Part shown: in pieces, positions 28,487-38,508 of the stretch
How the letters are laid out: the number at the start of each line of letters is the position of its first letter
Numbering within the stretch: position 1 is the stretch's first letter
Assembly (NCBI GenBank): GCA_020086605.1
Contig: JACBWW010000008.1
Span: 22,841,959-22,905,958, forward strand
Length of the DNA stretch: 64,000 bases
Reading direction: 5' to 3'
Origin: Lanius collurio
Lineage: Eukaryota > Chordata > Aves > Passeriformes > Laniidae
Position numbers and translations under genes: made by a program
The notes under the pieces: generated by a model
Databases searched by the model: none
The model's input: only the letters and a program-made list of their open reading frames with translations
Told to the model about the DNA's origin: nothing

Positions 28487-29277
28487 TTGGTTTGGCTGTC
28501 CTTTCTGACCATAAGGAGAAATCATGGGATATGTGGCTGTCTGAGCCACAGAAAAAAAATGTACTTGAAAGTGAGAGAAATACTAGCTCAACAAAATACA
28601 AAGCTGGACACAGGACATTTAGAACACTTTTTTGACTGGCTTGTCAAAAATTTCTTTTATGTCACTTGAGACTTAATTTTTGATGCTGGCTTTCCTGTAA
28701 CTAGAGGCCACACTTTTTGGAAAGAAATTGATGAAGAGATAATGATTCAATCAAGACGTGGAATGGCAGTAGAATTGATCCTAGCATTTTCTGCAATTGA
28801 AGATATTCTCATTAAGCATGTGCTTGGTCCCAGTAACACAGAAGTGCTTGTTGCAGAGGTACCTGCGGCTGAGGTGCCTGCGGTGGAGGCGCCCAGCCCC
28901 CTGACAGCACAAGCCATAGCTCAGACCCCATCCCTGTATCAGAGTGCACTCCCAAGCGACAGCGGGGGAGAGAGCGACGAAGAAGACGCTGGATGTGAGA
29001 GTGCATTCCTAGGGGTCTCCGAGGTATTCGTACAGTGAGTAAGGAAGAAGAGTTGGTAGAAATAGCTGCCGAAAAATGCAAGGCACAAGCAGTGAGAGCG
29101 GCAGCGGCACGACTTGGGGGTGGCCACCCCACGCCATGTGGCACATGGCAGTCTGAGCCCAAGGCCTGTGCCAAGAAAGGCAGCGAACGAGCAGCAGCCA
29201 GCAGCAGTGAGAGTGGCGAGATTAGCGAGAGCAGAGATAGCAGTGGTTGCTGTTGCGACCGCGGGGAGCCACACTAA
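28487..29277 (+). pseudogene. Gag-like remnant with acidic and Ala-rich segments
   Basis: In one frame a helical, aromatic-rich segment (LEHFFDWLVKNFFYV) runs into a TGA at 28667-28669. It continues with FPVTRGHTFWKEIDEEIM and an open stretch from 28742 to 29038. The position just inside the 5' LTR and the short Leu/Trp-rich helical pattern resemble the N-terminal matrix part of a betaretrovirus-like Gag. This is inference from pattern only. The open stretch passes through EVPAAEVP-type repeats and a cluster of acidic residues (GGESDEEDAG), then shifts frame into a Lys/Glu/Ala-rich helix (EEELVEIAAEKCKAQ) that stays open to 29277. No capsid major-homology region or zinc knuckle was seen, so if it is Gag it is truncated and decayed. 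Confidence 0.45.
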
Positions 29278-29700
29278 GCTGGAGACACTGAAACACCATG
29301 GCAGCGGCAGCAGCGAGAAGGGAACTGCACAAGTGCCCAGCAGCAACACAGCTGTAGCCAGCAGCAGCGGTGGTACAAAGCCGCGCACACGCGTCGCAAC
29401 AGAGCGCCTTACAGGGCACAGCAGTGCAGTTGCTAAAAAGCCCCAAAAACATGGAGTAGCAGCTGTGTGGAGCTCCAGAGGAGAAGCAAGCACAGTGCCA
29501 GGCTGCGGGGCAGTAGTGGCCAGCAGCAGAAGAGCTGGCAGTGGCAGCACGCAGCAGCACAGCCTGACTGGATCTGCATGGCCCCAAACGCGATTCCGAA
29601 GAGTCAAAACCTCGTGGCAGGAACGCACTGGTGGCCCCGGCCCTGGTGATCATGGCTGCGGAACCTCCAGCACAAGAGCGAGCAAAAGCGAAAGTGAAAG
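29090..29700 (+). repeat. GC-rich, CAG/AGC-rich low-complexity interior
   Basis: The sequence is dense in GCAGC/CAGCAG motifs and encodes Ala/Ser/Gly/Gln/Arg-rich text in more than one frame. A 213-codon frame (29114-29755, alternative start) on the plus strand and frames of 229 and 169 codons on the minus strand are all open here. This compositional bias removes stop codons from several frames at once, so openness alone is not evidence of coding. It links the Gag-like part to the cold-shock part. Whether it was translated as a linker, or is a decayed capsid region, cannot be told from one copy. Confidence 0.6.
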
Positions 29701-30166
29701 CAAGAACACAGACAGCAAACAGCAGCAACACAGAAAAAGGAAAAAGTTATCGTAACTAAGGGTTTAGGAACTGTAAAATAGTATAACATAAAGAAAAATT
29801 ATGGTTTCTCGGTGAGAAATGATACCGGAGAAAGTATCTTTGTCCATCAATCTGCTATTGTGAAAAATAACCCCAAAAGGTAATGTTCTAATCTTAGAAG
29901 AAGGAGAAAGGGTGGAGTTTAAAACTGTACAAGGACAAAAGGGTCCACAGGCAGCATATGTTACAAGCTCTGGGGGTGTTTCTGTAAAGGGTAGTAGATA
30001 TGCTAGACAATATCCCTATCCTTTTCCCAATCATACCTTTCCCTTTTATCCCATGCCCTTCTATCCCCAGTGTGTTCCCAGTCCGTATTTCCATCCCTGG
30101 TTCCCCTCACAAAACCATGCCTATCCATTTGTTATAAACTCCTTTGCAATGCCAATGGGAGGATAA
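29652..30166 (+). pseudogene. Y-box family cold-shock-domain gene, captured in the ERV and broken
   Basis: The apparent start is ATG at 29652 in strong context (A at -3, G at +4), giving a short N-terminus beginning MAAEPPAQERAKAKVKART. A frameshift in the A-rich run at 29734-29745 leads into KVIVTKGLGTVK, the usual opening of a Y-box cold-shock domain. TAG at 29779-29781 replaces the invariant Trp of the VKWFN motif. RNP1-like NYGF (29797-29808), RND and an intact RNP2 core FVHQ (29839-29850) follow, then the Y-box-typical NNP (29866-29874). A second frameshift lies near 29878-29884, and the domain finishes with GERVEFKTVQGQKGPQAA, SSGGVSV and GSRYA. The tail (about 30005-30163) is a Pro/Tyr/Phe-rich segment that I do not know from YBX proteins, which normally carry alternating basic/acidic islands there. 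Known relatives bind single-stranded RNA/DNA. LIN28 is less likely because of the NNP and KVIVTK matches. Confidence 0.85.
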
Positions 30167-30187
30167 AAAGGAGGGAGGGAAGAAATT
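30156..30187 (+). other. Internal purine tract
   Basis: A nearly pure purine run (GGATAAAAAGGAGGGAGGGA and flanks) follows the end of the cold-shock frame. It resembles a retroviral polypurine tract but lies about 230 bases upstream of the 3' LTR, so it could be a secondary or former tract. Confidence 0.35.
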
Positions 30188-30399
30188 AATGGTCATTTAT
30201 TTATTATGTATTAAGATTCCAACAGGTGTAGAAAAAGAAAACCCCTCTTCTGACTCAGTTTCCACATGAAGCATGCTCAGAGCCCTGTCTTCCTTCTAAA
30301 GAAAATCTGTTGAACACTTGGACTCAAAAGTGGCTTATTTTCTCTTGAAATTGTTTTTTGTTATGTTTATCCAACTGTTATCCAATGCTCATTTTATTT

Positions 30400-30416
30400 A
30401 AAAATAAAGGGTGAAA
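30400..30416 (+). other. Polypurine tract at the 3' LTR
   Basis: AAAAATAAAGGGTGAAA directly abuts the 3' LTR. It is purine except for two T residues, as expected for the plus-strand primer site of a retrovirus-like element. Confidence 0.6.
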
Positions 30417-30702
30417 TATTGGGATACCTTGCCCCAAGGTCCTGGTTATGGTGGGGGCAAGGTGGCTCTGGATGTAGGGGTTGCCGCTGCCCCTGGTCCC
30501 ATGTCACATATGCCCTACACCTGTTCCTGACTGGTTGGTTTGTGTGCTCAGGGCCCAAGAAGAGCTCGGGGTCCTGTGACTGAATGTCTGCCTGGGAACT
30601 TCAGCCATGCGGGCTGGAGGAATAAATACATCTGAACATCCATCAAATATCGCTTCATATTTCCTTCCTTATATATGTTGCAAGTATTCCCCGCTTACAA
30701 CA
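30417..30702 (+). repeat. 3' LTR
   Basis: This 286-bp copy of the 5' LTR has its first dinucleotide mutated from TG to TA, keeps the terminal ACAACA, and has AATAAA at 30621-30626. By eye it is roughly 85-90 percent identical to the 5' copy outside a short indel, which implies an old insertion. Confidence 0.92.
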
Positions 30703-30961
30703 ATGAACAACACCAAGGATGAGTGGGACAGATGAGTTACATCTCATGAGTTGTTGTGGCAGTCACAGCAGGAACAGAATATTCAACTTGTGTAGCAGCT
30801 CATATTCCAACATACAGTATATGCTGTTTGCTAACTGAAATTTTCCTTTTGCTGAAATGAAAATACTTTGGGGATTTACAGCAACTGTCAAACTGAAAAA
30901 CAGGTTTAAAATTAATTGAAAAAAAAAGATTTTTATTCTTAAATTGTGTATTCTCTTGTAA

Positions 30962-31022
30962 TAGTTTGGTTGCTTTTTTGGGTGGTGTTTGTTTGTTTGG
31001 GGGTGCTTGTTTGGTTGGTTTT
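30962..31022. repeat. G/T-rich low-complexity tract
   Basis: TTTG/GGTT-like units with runs of T and G on the plus strand. Simple sequence. Confidence 0.8.
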
Positions 31023-32947
31023 CAATTAGAATTGATACTACATCTCATTAAAGCCTAGGAAATTATTGAATTATATGATCCATTTTTAAACTCTTTACAT
31101 TTTCTTATACATAATATGACTGGTTACAACTGAAACTGTGAATGCATAATTGTCTAAGAGCACATTAAAGCCTACTGTCTCAAACACTGTCTTCCCAAAC
31201 TTATTTCCAGGAGCCAGTTATTTCAAAGCACAGACTTTTTCTACAGATTCATGCAGCATCTAAAATACAGTTAAGAGGTTTTTTTAATAGAACAGAAAAG
31301 ACATACTGCCCACCCACATATCACTCAGACAATTTAGACTGCTAGACAGTTCTAGGTTAATATTTACTGGCTCCATGAGTCCTGTTGCTGAGCACCAACC
31401 AGTTTGGCACTTAGTGTCCCATGTGGTTGCATGAGCTCTGCATTTGGAGAGAGATTGCATCTTGCCGTTCCCCTCATGCCTGATGGATGTTGTTCAAATT
31501 TTTAGTGTTCTTTTCATGGGAAAATGCCTATTTTGTTCATGCTGTGAAAATACCTTCAATATGGAAACTATTAGTCCATTCGAATGTGGAATTTAAAAAT
31601 TGAAGAAAAAAAGTCATAAATTGAATAGACTATTGGACAATGAGATTAATATTTATACTGTGAGTATACTTACTTGTGAAAACAGTTCTTGGAAGCTGTT
31701 ATGGCTGTTCACTTGTTTAGTCTAATTCTCCTGATATTGACAAATAGATTTTTTCAAATAACAGCTAACAACCAAAGAGTTAAAAAATCTGAATTTCTAT
31801 TAAAATATTGATACTATCCAGGTGTTCAACTATTTTGCAAAAAGACATTTGAGATATACCCTCTCTGCTGTAAATATCATTAGGAGACACATTAGGCAGT
31901 GTTACAAAACTTCAGTAAAACACCAGGATAATGAAAAAAATATTGTTCAAGTTCAGTGAAATAAATTGCCAAACACATGATGTGCAGAGTGTCAGAGTGT
32001 CCATATCGGCAGCAGAAGGCTTGTGACCTCTCATGCGGAGACAAAGGTAATATTGGATTCTTCTGTCATAGGCACACTTGAAACAGATTAACTGCTACTC
32101 TGATGTTATAAAATATTTTGTGTTAGTCACATAAAAACTTTATTTCACTTCCTTCAGGATGGTACAGAGTCCCTACCTGTAGTTTGGTAATTTTATTCAA
32201 GTTACAGGATCAATGTTAACGCTGCTTTGTTACAGGACATAATTCTGATGCAGATTATAATAGTGATCAGAGGTCTCTGGGTGAAAATTCTGAAGTTTTG
32301 AACCTTGGGATCAAGCTCCCTACCATCCAGTTTGGTTTATATAATATAACTACGAAGCTGCTTAAAAAAAAAAAAGGAACAAAATGCCTCTTTGAGTGAA
32401 CAATTAGGAGAAAATATAACCTAAGGGTTAAAGGCTGCAATCATTCACAGGTGGGATTGTTTGGGGAAGTGTGCATTTTAACAGGGGAATTTACATACAG
32501 CCAAAAGAAGCCACCGCAAAACAATTTGGGTGGGAGAAGGGAAGTTTTTAGCAAAGCAGTAAAATAGCTGTGTCTGTTTCTAGTTACTGGGCTGTTGTGT
32601 TTTTTGCTTAGTAGGTCAACACAATGTTGTCTCATTAATTTGTATCTGGGCCTATCACGCAAAGGCTGTTTCTTCACAGACCATTTTAGAGCAGTCAAAC
32701 CAGTAAAATAGGATATCCTGGTCAGAATTACTTTCTCAACCCCATTTTGAACTGTTGCTTTTTCAATCAGTTTTGTCAGATTTCATTATAAGGTGTTTTT
32801 TATAGCATGCACATTTCACATGACATAAGAGTTTTATGTAAGAAAAGTATGTTTTCAATCACAGTGGAAACCAGGATACAAAATAAGACTAGTTAAAGAA
32901 ATAGCCTTAATTGAGTTACACATCTTGAGACAAAAATAGCTGGTCTT

Positions 32948-33013
<66 letters not shown>
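32948..33013. repeat. (CTA)22 microsatellite
   Basis: Twenty-two uninterrupted copies of CTA, 66 bases. Such a long pure array is likely to vary in length between individuals. Confidence 0.97.
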
Positions 33014-35689
33014 TGTTTTCTTATTATATTTCTTGTATGATATTCTATAATAAGTACAATATCCACTCCTGATTCTCAGAAACTGAACTGTGTGAAAAAT
33101 GGACTTTTCACTTCCCTGGTCAAACCAGATTAAATAACTCAAAGTAAATCTGAAGAAGCTCAAAATAGAAAATAAGTTTTCATCTCCTCAAAATAAACTG
33201 AGAAAGAAAGAGAAGAACTTTTATTTTGTGTTTGTATTGTTAAAATTTTACAAGCATATTTCAAAACAAAATATCTCACTAAAGAAAGACAATAAAACAA
33301 ATCATTTGGAGGAGTTTGAAATTAAACATATACTTTTTACAGAAAAATAATAATTAAAAAACTAACAAACTTTCAACCAAAATGTGGCATGAATTCTCAA
33401 GTGCTTTTGACTGAAACAACATCTGTAATTTTCAGTCAAGAAATAGCTATCAAATTTTTTTCCTCAGGTCCTTCTTTCAATTTTCTATGCTTTTCCTCTG
33501 GCTACTCCAGGCAGACTCTTCTCATCTCACAACCTTTAACAGAGATTAATGTTCTCTACATTTCAGAATTTGATGTAACTAATTTTTTAGGCACAGTCAA
33601 AATAATTCCTTCAAAAAAGATAAGATTTCTTTCAGCTAAATAATGATTTTTACTTAATGATTAATATCATTAACAACCAGCTTTTAAATCTTTAAGACAA
33701 CAAATCTGTGCATGTCTATGCCAGTCTGGAAAAGAAACAGTAACACCAAGATGGTTGGAGATAACTAAACTTTTTTTCTAATTTTGCTATATGTTATTTT
33801 AATTTCTTAACTAGGTAACTCAGTACTGAATCTTAAAATCTCAGAAGGGCATAATGATGAGATGTTTTGACCTTTTTTGTGACTTTGCATCTCAGAAAAT
33901 TTGATCTTGATATAGTTCTGTTTGAAATCATAACATATGCATTTTCTACTATAGTATCCATACTGAGAACAAGTCACTAAGTGAGTGAATTATTCTTTGT
34001 ACCTATGAATCATGGAATGTATTTACTGCATCACATTTATTTGTAAGGGAAGTAATTACACCATTCAAATATAAAGAGTGGGGGAGTTTTACAACTTTCT
34101 CTTAAATACACAAATTTCAACTTCAGGCACTAAAGCTCACATTATATTCCTACACATATGCAGTCCTGTGTTGTACTCCAGGATACACATGTTGTAGGCA
34201 TCATTCCCTGATGGCTGATGAAGAACATGGGTGTTGATGACAGCTATACTGTCAATACAGGTAACAGGCAATTTAAGAAATTCCAGACCTGTTTGATTAT
34301 AGTGTAGTTCACGTCAATAGGCAGTCGAAAGGCAGCAGCATGACTGCAGCAGAGGCTGCGTTACATCATCTCAGCTTTCAGCTACTGTGGTTACATTTAA
34401 TGGTGTTGCCTTGGTTGCTACCGTGCAGCTGTGATGCCTTCTCGATTTACTACAGAATTACCACTTCTGCTGCACGTTTTCTTTGCTGACCTAAAGGCTG
34501 GATCCTGCTGTGGTCTAAATCTTGATATTTCTTCTTGGTTGTCACTGCAAAGTTTGCTTTTATTTGGAGTTTCGTGCATTTAACCTCACACAGAGCCCCA
34601 GTTCAGTATTGGTGGATTAACTTGAATATATGTTTAATGAGGGATAGATGATATTTAGTAGTTTCAAAAGTACATGCAAGAGTTAAACTCTTTTTTAAAT
34701 TACTTTTTTTATGGTTTCCTGAGGGAACAAGCACTCTATAATTCCTTCTGGTTTCTCTAAAGTCAAAGTTCTACTATAACCATTTCTCCTTACAGTAAGA
34801 AAAATGCATTCTTCTATAACCTATTTACAACAAAATTTCCTGAACATCTAGCTCTCTAAACTGGAGTTTTCACACAAATTTAAGAAGATTTGTCTTTTTT
34901 TGGATGCTTTTCAGTGATGCTGCCAGGTACTCCATGTTCACATCAGGGCGAAGCATAGAACCAAGAGGTGGTTTGAGATAGACATGCCTAAGACCTGAGT
35001 TGTGACAGGGTGTAATTCACCAGTTACAAACTCTGTTGTACTCAGACTATTTTCCTTTCTATGCACTGTAAGACCACAAGGGTGGCCAGATCGGAGGCAA
35101 TCACAAAATAATGTTTTTCAAAAGAAGAACTTTCTGACAGAGCAATAGACATTCAGTTACATAGTTTCCCCACTTACTAGATATTTTCCCAATTTACTTG
35201 TTGATTTAATGTCAGAAACTTATACCTTATAAAATAGACTGCATCTGTGCTTCATTAGACTGTAAATTGAGGGGAGGGCTAAGGGGAAGAGAAAAAATCT
35301 GGTGTTTCTCCAAACTTCTCTGGATTCTCCCAATGGGACTGGCAAATGCAGACGGCAAAAGACAGAAATGAAATATTAACAAAGAAAATTTCAAAGAAGG
35401 ACAAATGAAAAAATGAAATATGAGATCTACTACAGAAGACTACTACAGTTCAGCATTACTCCTAAATTTTTGCTTCAGAAAACATACACTTAATGTTTCT
35501 TTTAAAGAATGAAAACTTCTACTAAATGTATGAATGAGGTTTGAAAACACACACACATAAAAGAATAGAGACAAAATAAAAGAATTAAGACAAAATAAGG
35601 ACAGATGATGAGGGCTGTTGATCCATAATACAACTGTTCCTGTTACATCAGGGCTATACTGTATCGTAAGTACACCTTTTTTTTTCTGT

Positions 35690-36820
35690 CACAGTCCTGC
35701 GCAACATCCTTCTCTCCAAATTGGAGACACATGGATTGATGGATCAACTACTTGATGGGTAATGAACTGGCTGGATGGCCACACTGAGTTGTGGTCAACA
35801 GCACATTGTCCACATGGAGACCAGTGACAAGTGGTGTCCCTCAGGGGCCAGTCCTGGGGCCAGTACTGTTCCACACCTTTGTCAGTGATGCAGGCAGTGG
35901 GATTGAGGGCACCCTCAGCAGGTTTGCTGGTGACACTGAGCTGTGTGGGGCAGTTGAGACATGCTGGAGGTAAGGAATGGCATCCACAGAGACCTGGACA
36001 GGCCTGAGAGGTGGCACCAAGCAAACCTCATGGAGTTCAGCAAGGCCAGGTGCAAGGTCCTACACCTGCATTGGAGCAATCCCAGACACACCCACAGGGT
36101 GAGCAGAGAAGTGATGGAGAGCAGCCCTGTGGAGAAGGACTTAGGAGTGATGGCTGATGAAAAACTCACCACAAACCAGCAGTGAGTGCTCACAGCACAG
36201 AAAGTCAAGAGAATCCTGGGCTGCATCCAAGGGAGCGTGGCCAGCACGTCAAGGAAGGGGATTCTGCTCTTCTGCTCTGCTCTTGTGAAATCCCACCAGG
36301 AGCACCGTGTCCAGCCTTGGTGTCCTCAATTTAAGAGTTGGAACTGCTGGAGCAAATCCAGAGGAGGCCACAAAGCTGATAGGAGGACTGGAGCATCTCC
36401 CCTACAAAAACAGGATGAGAAAGTTGGGGCTGTATGGCCTGGAGAAGAGAAGGTTGTGTGCCGACCTCATAGCAAACTGCCAGTATTTGAAGGAGCCTAG
36501 AGGTACTCTTCATCAGGAACTTTAGTGACAGCACAGGGAGCAATGGGTACAAATGCAAAAAGGGGAAATTTAGTTTAGATATTAGGAAGAAATTTTTTGA
36601 GATTGGTTAGACACCAGAAATGGTTGCTCAGGGATGTCGTGGATGCCCCAATCCTGGAAGCGTTCAATCCCAGGCTGGATAAAGTCTTGATCAGCCTGGT
36701 TTAGTGAAAGGTGTCCCTGCCCCTGGCAGGGAGGATTGGCACTAGATTAGCTTCAAAGTCCATTCCAACTCATTGATATTCTATGTTTCTATGATCCTTG
36801 ACATTTTATGTTTCTGTGAC
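35690..36820 (+). mobile_element. CR1 LINE, 5'-truncated, with reverse-transcriptase remnant and 3' tail
   Basis: The start falls within the CR1 reverse-transcriptase region. Around 35820-35970 the translation contains SGVPQGPVLGPVLF, then FAGDTEL where an active CR1 would have the catalytic FADD box, so one catalytic Asp is replaced by Gly. The text then follows the CR1 ORF2 end and 3' UTR. It finishes in imperfect ATTCTATG/TTCTATG-type units near 36775-36820, the hallmark CR1 3' tail. Frame breaks at about 35973 and 36185 show it is inactive. It is better preserved than the copy at the left end of the window. Confidence 0.9.
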
Positions 36821-36829
36821 TCTAAGTCA

Positions 36830-38320
36830 ATCCTCCATCATAAGACTTTCTCTCAGAGACACACCATTTACCCCTTCAATGTCTTCCTTTCCCTCTTTTC
36901 AGTCACATACCTTTCCACTCATCTGAATAGATTCTGACAACTGCTTAATGACCCAAGTCATTACTTTCCCTCCACCAGGATTCATATTTGCTAACTGTTC
37001 CATTCTTTTCCCCTCACAGTAACTTCTTGGCACACTTTTCTCAGTGGCTGCAGGGCCAGCTAACACTGATTCTGTGTCCTCTTCCTTACCATGCACTTAC
37101 TTTTTTCCATGTTCCCTCATGCTTCTCAGTTTTTAAATTTAATGTGGGGTTTACAAAATTGCCAACACCATGTCTTAGAACTTTCTTTGTGTTTTCTGCT
37201 GAGAAAAAGAAACATAGTTTGTTTTTAAAAAATGCAACAATGATTATTATGTTTAAAATTGACCAACCTCCTCCTTCTAACAATCTTTTCTAAATGTGCA
37301 TGTCACTTACTCTCCAACTGCAAAATAAGAAAAAAAGGACATCAGCTCTAACATATCATGTCAGTCTTCATTTACAATTTTAGATAAATTCACTGGACAA
37401 ATTTATTTGTACCTTCTTCCAGTTATATGAGAAATTTACTGCAATAAGCCAGTACTGTCTGTCCTCTGCATCTTTTAGCATAAATGCTTCCAAAAGCTCC
37501 TTACTCTATTGGAACAATAGACTAAAAGCAGTGCATTCTGACTTTGCTATCGGCAGTCCTTCTGCCCCATAAATTTGCTGCTCATTTGCCTATCACAGAA
37601 AGAATAAAACCTATTTTTTGTATAATTATTCCTATGGGAAATAGCAAGTACCTAGTTTGTCCCATTCAACATGCAGAAGGATTGCCAATGTTCCTGATCC
37701 AGCACAACACTCTTTGACAACCCACTGGAATGAAATCCTGTCTTGTGCAGATAAGATTAGAATAGAGATCAGAACAAAGTATGCAGAAGTCAATCTGATT
37801 ACAATGCACAAAGAAAAATGAATGCTAACAGAAAACAGGAGTGGAAGGTATAGTCAGATTATAGGTATATGAATTTCATGCTCGAAAGAAAAATGTCATT
37901 TTGGGTCCTCTAGTTCAGCCATGAAGCCCACCAGGCATCTCTTTTAATAAAGGGCCTTAATTCTCCACATGAATTGATGACCTTCTCTACTCAAAGGTCA
38001 TTATTCAGTCAGAAGTCTATCATCCATCTTGAATATATGCACATCCACATGCAATAACCTGTGAATGGCGGTCCCAGAGAAAGAGTCTAATTCAAAAGGT
38101 GCTTATCAGCTACAGTCTTCAAGGTGCTTTCTGTCACCCTCTGTAATTTTAACTTTACTGAGACAAAGTTATGATTTTAGCTACCCAACCCACAAATGAA
38201 AAGAAGCAGAAAAACTAGAGGTACAAACACCCAAAACTGGAGTAATGTCAACTCACTGCCCGACACCAGCCTGGGCTTCTCTGATGCTAGAGTTTTCTAA
38301 ATTATCATAAAAGCAGATAT
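36830..38320. other. AT-rich stretch without recognisable genes
   Basis: Nothing recognised beyond chance open frames. Confidence 0.55.
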
Positions 38321-38323
38321 CAT

Positions 38324-38508
38324 TCATAGAATAACAGAATCACTTACATTGGAAAAGACCCTTAATATCTTTGAGTATGTCTAACACTTCCCATGCCACA
38401 TTTACACATCTTTTACATACTTCAGGGTTGGATTCAACCACTTCCCTGTGCAGGTTGTTTCAACGCTTGGCAAACCTCTCCATTAAGAAATTGTTCCTAA
38501 CATCCAGC
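38324..38508 (-). mobile_element. CR1 3'-end fragment, left part (split by the LTR)
   Basis: On the minus strand this is the CR1 3' UTR: the tail-like TCATAGAATAACAGAATCAC at the left edge, then the usual block ending AACATCCAGC. The expected continuation, CCAGCCTAAAC, appears only after the LTR at 39984. The two parts are therefore one CR1 copy. Confidence 0.85.
38504..38508. repeat. Target-site duplication CCAGC (left)
   Basis: A perfect 5-bp match to 39984-39988 on the other side of the LTR. The CR1 text reads straight through one copy. Confidence 0.85.

Larger units (their letters stand above)
28091..30702 (+). mobile_element. Non-autonomous endogenous retrovirus-like element carrying a Y-box cold-shock sequence
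   Basis: Two similar direct repeats of about 0.3 kb bound this 2.6-kb element. The first starts TGTTGGGATACC and the second TATTGGGATACC; both end TTACAACA. The flanks are ATGAAT on the left (28085-28090) and ATGAAC on the right (30703-30708), a 6-bp target duplication with one mismatch. Six bases fits alpha/beta-type (ERVK-like) integrases. A purine tract abuts the 3' LTR. In order the interior holds a Gag-like remnant, an Ala/Ser/Gln-rich CAG-laden stretch, and a Y-box cold-shock sequence with a Pro/Tyr/Phe-rich tail. I see no protease, reverse transcriptase, integrase or envelope, so it must have depended on another element for movement. The frames are broken, so this copy is inactive. Confidence 0.9.
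30703..35690. other. AT-rich stretch without recognisable genes
   Basis: Apart from a G/T-rich tract and the CTA microsatellite I see no features. A less AT-rich patch at about 34310-34520 could be regulatory or simply unique sequence, with nothing decisive in it. Confidence 0.55.

Noticed and set aside
28939..29628. 229-codon minus-strand open frame, the longest in the window
   Set aside because: It is Leu/Ala/Cys-rich text made by reading the CAG/GC-rich ERV interior backwards; it has no domain and runs opposite to the LTR polyadenylation signals and purine tract.
29779..29781. The in-frame TAG as a possible readthrough or recoding site
   Set aside because: It replaces an invariant Trp (TGG to TAG is one base), and two frameshifts nearby show ordinary decay.
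34380..34450. Possible RFX-type X-box (GTTGCCTTGGTTGCTAC)
   Set aside because: The second half-site does not fit the required inverted pattern, so it is probably chance.
36186..36500. 104-codon open frame
   Set aside because: It falls in the CR1 ORF2 end and is a fragment of the dead LINE, not a separate gene.
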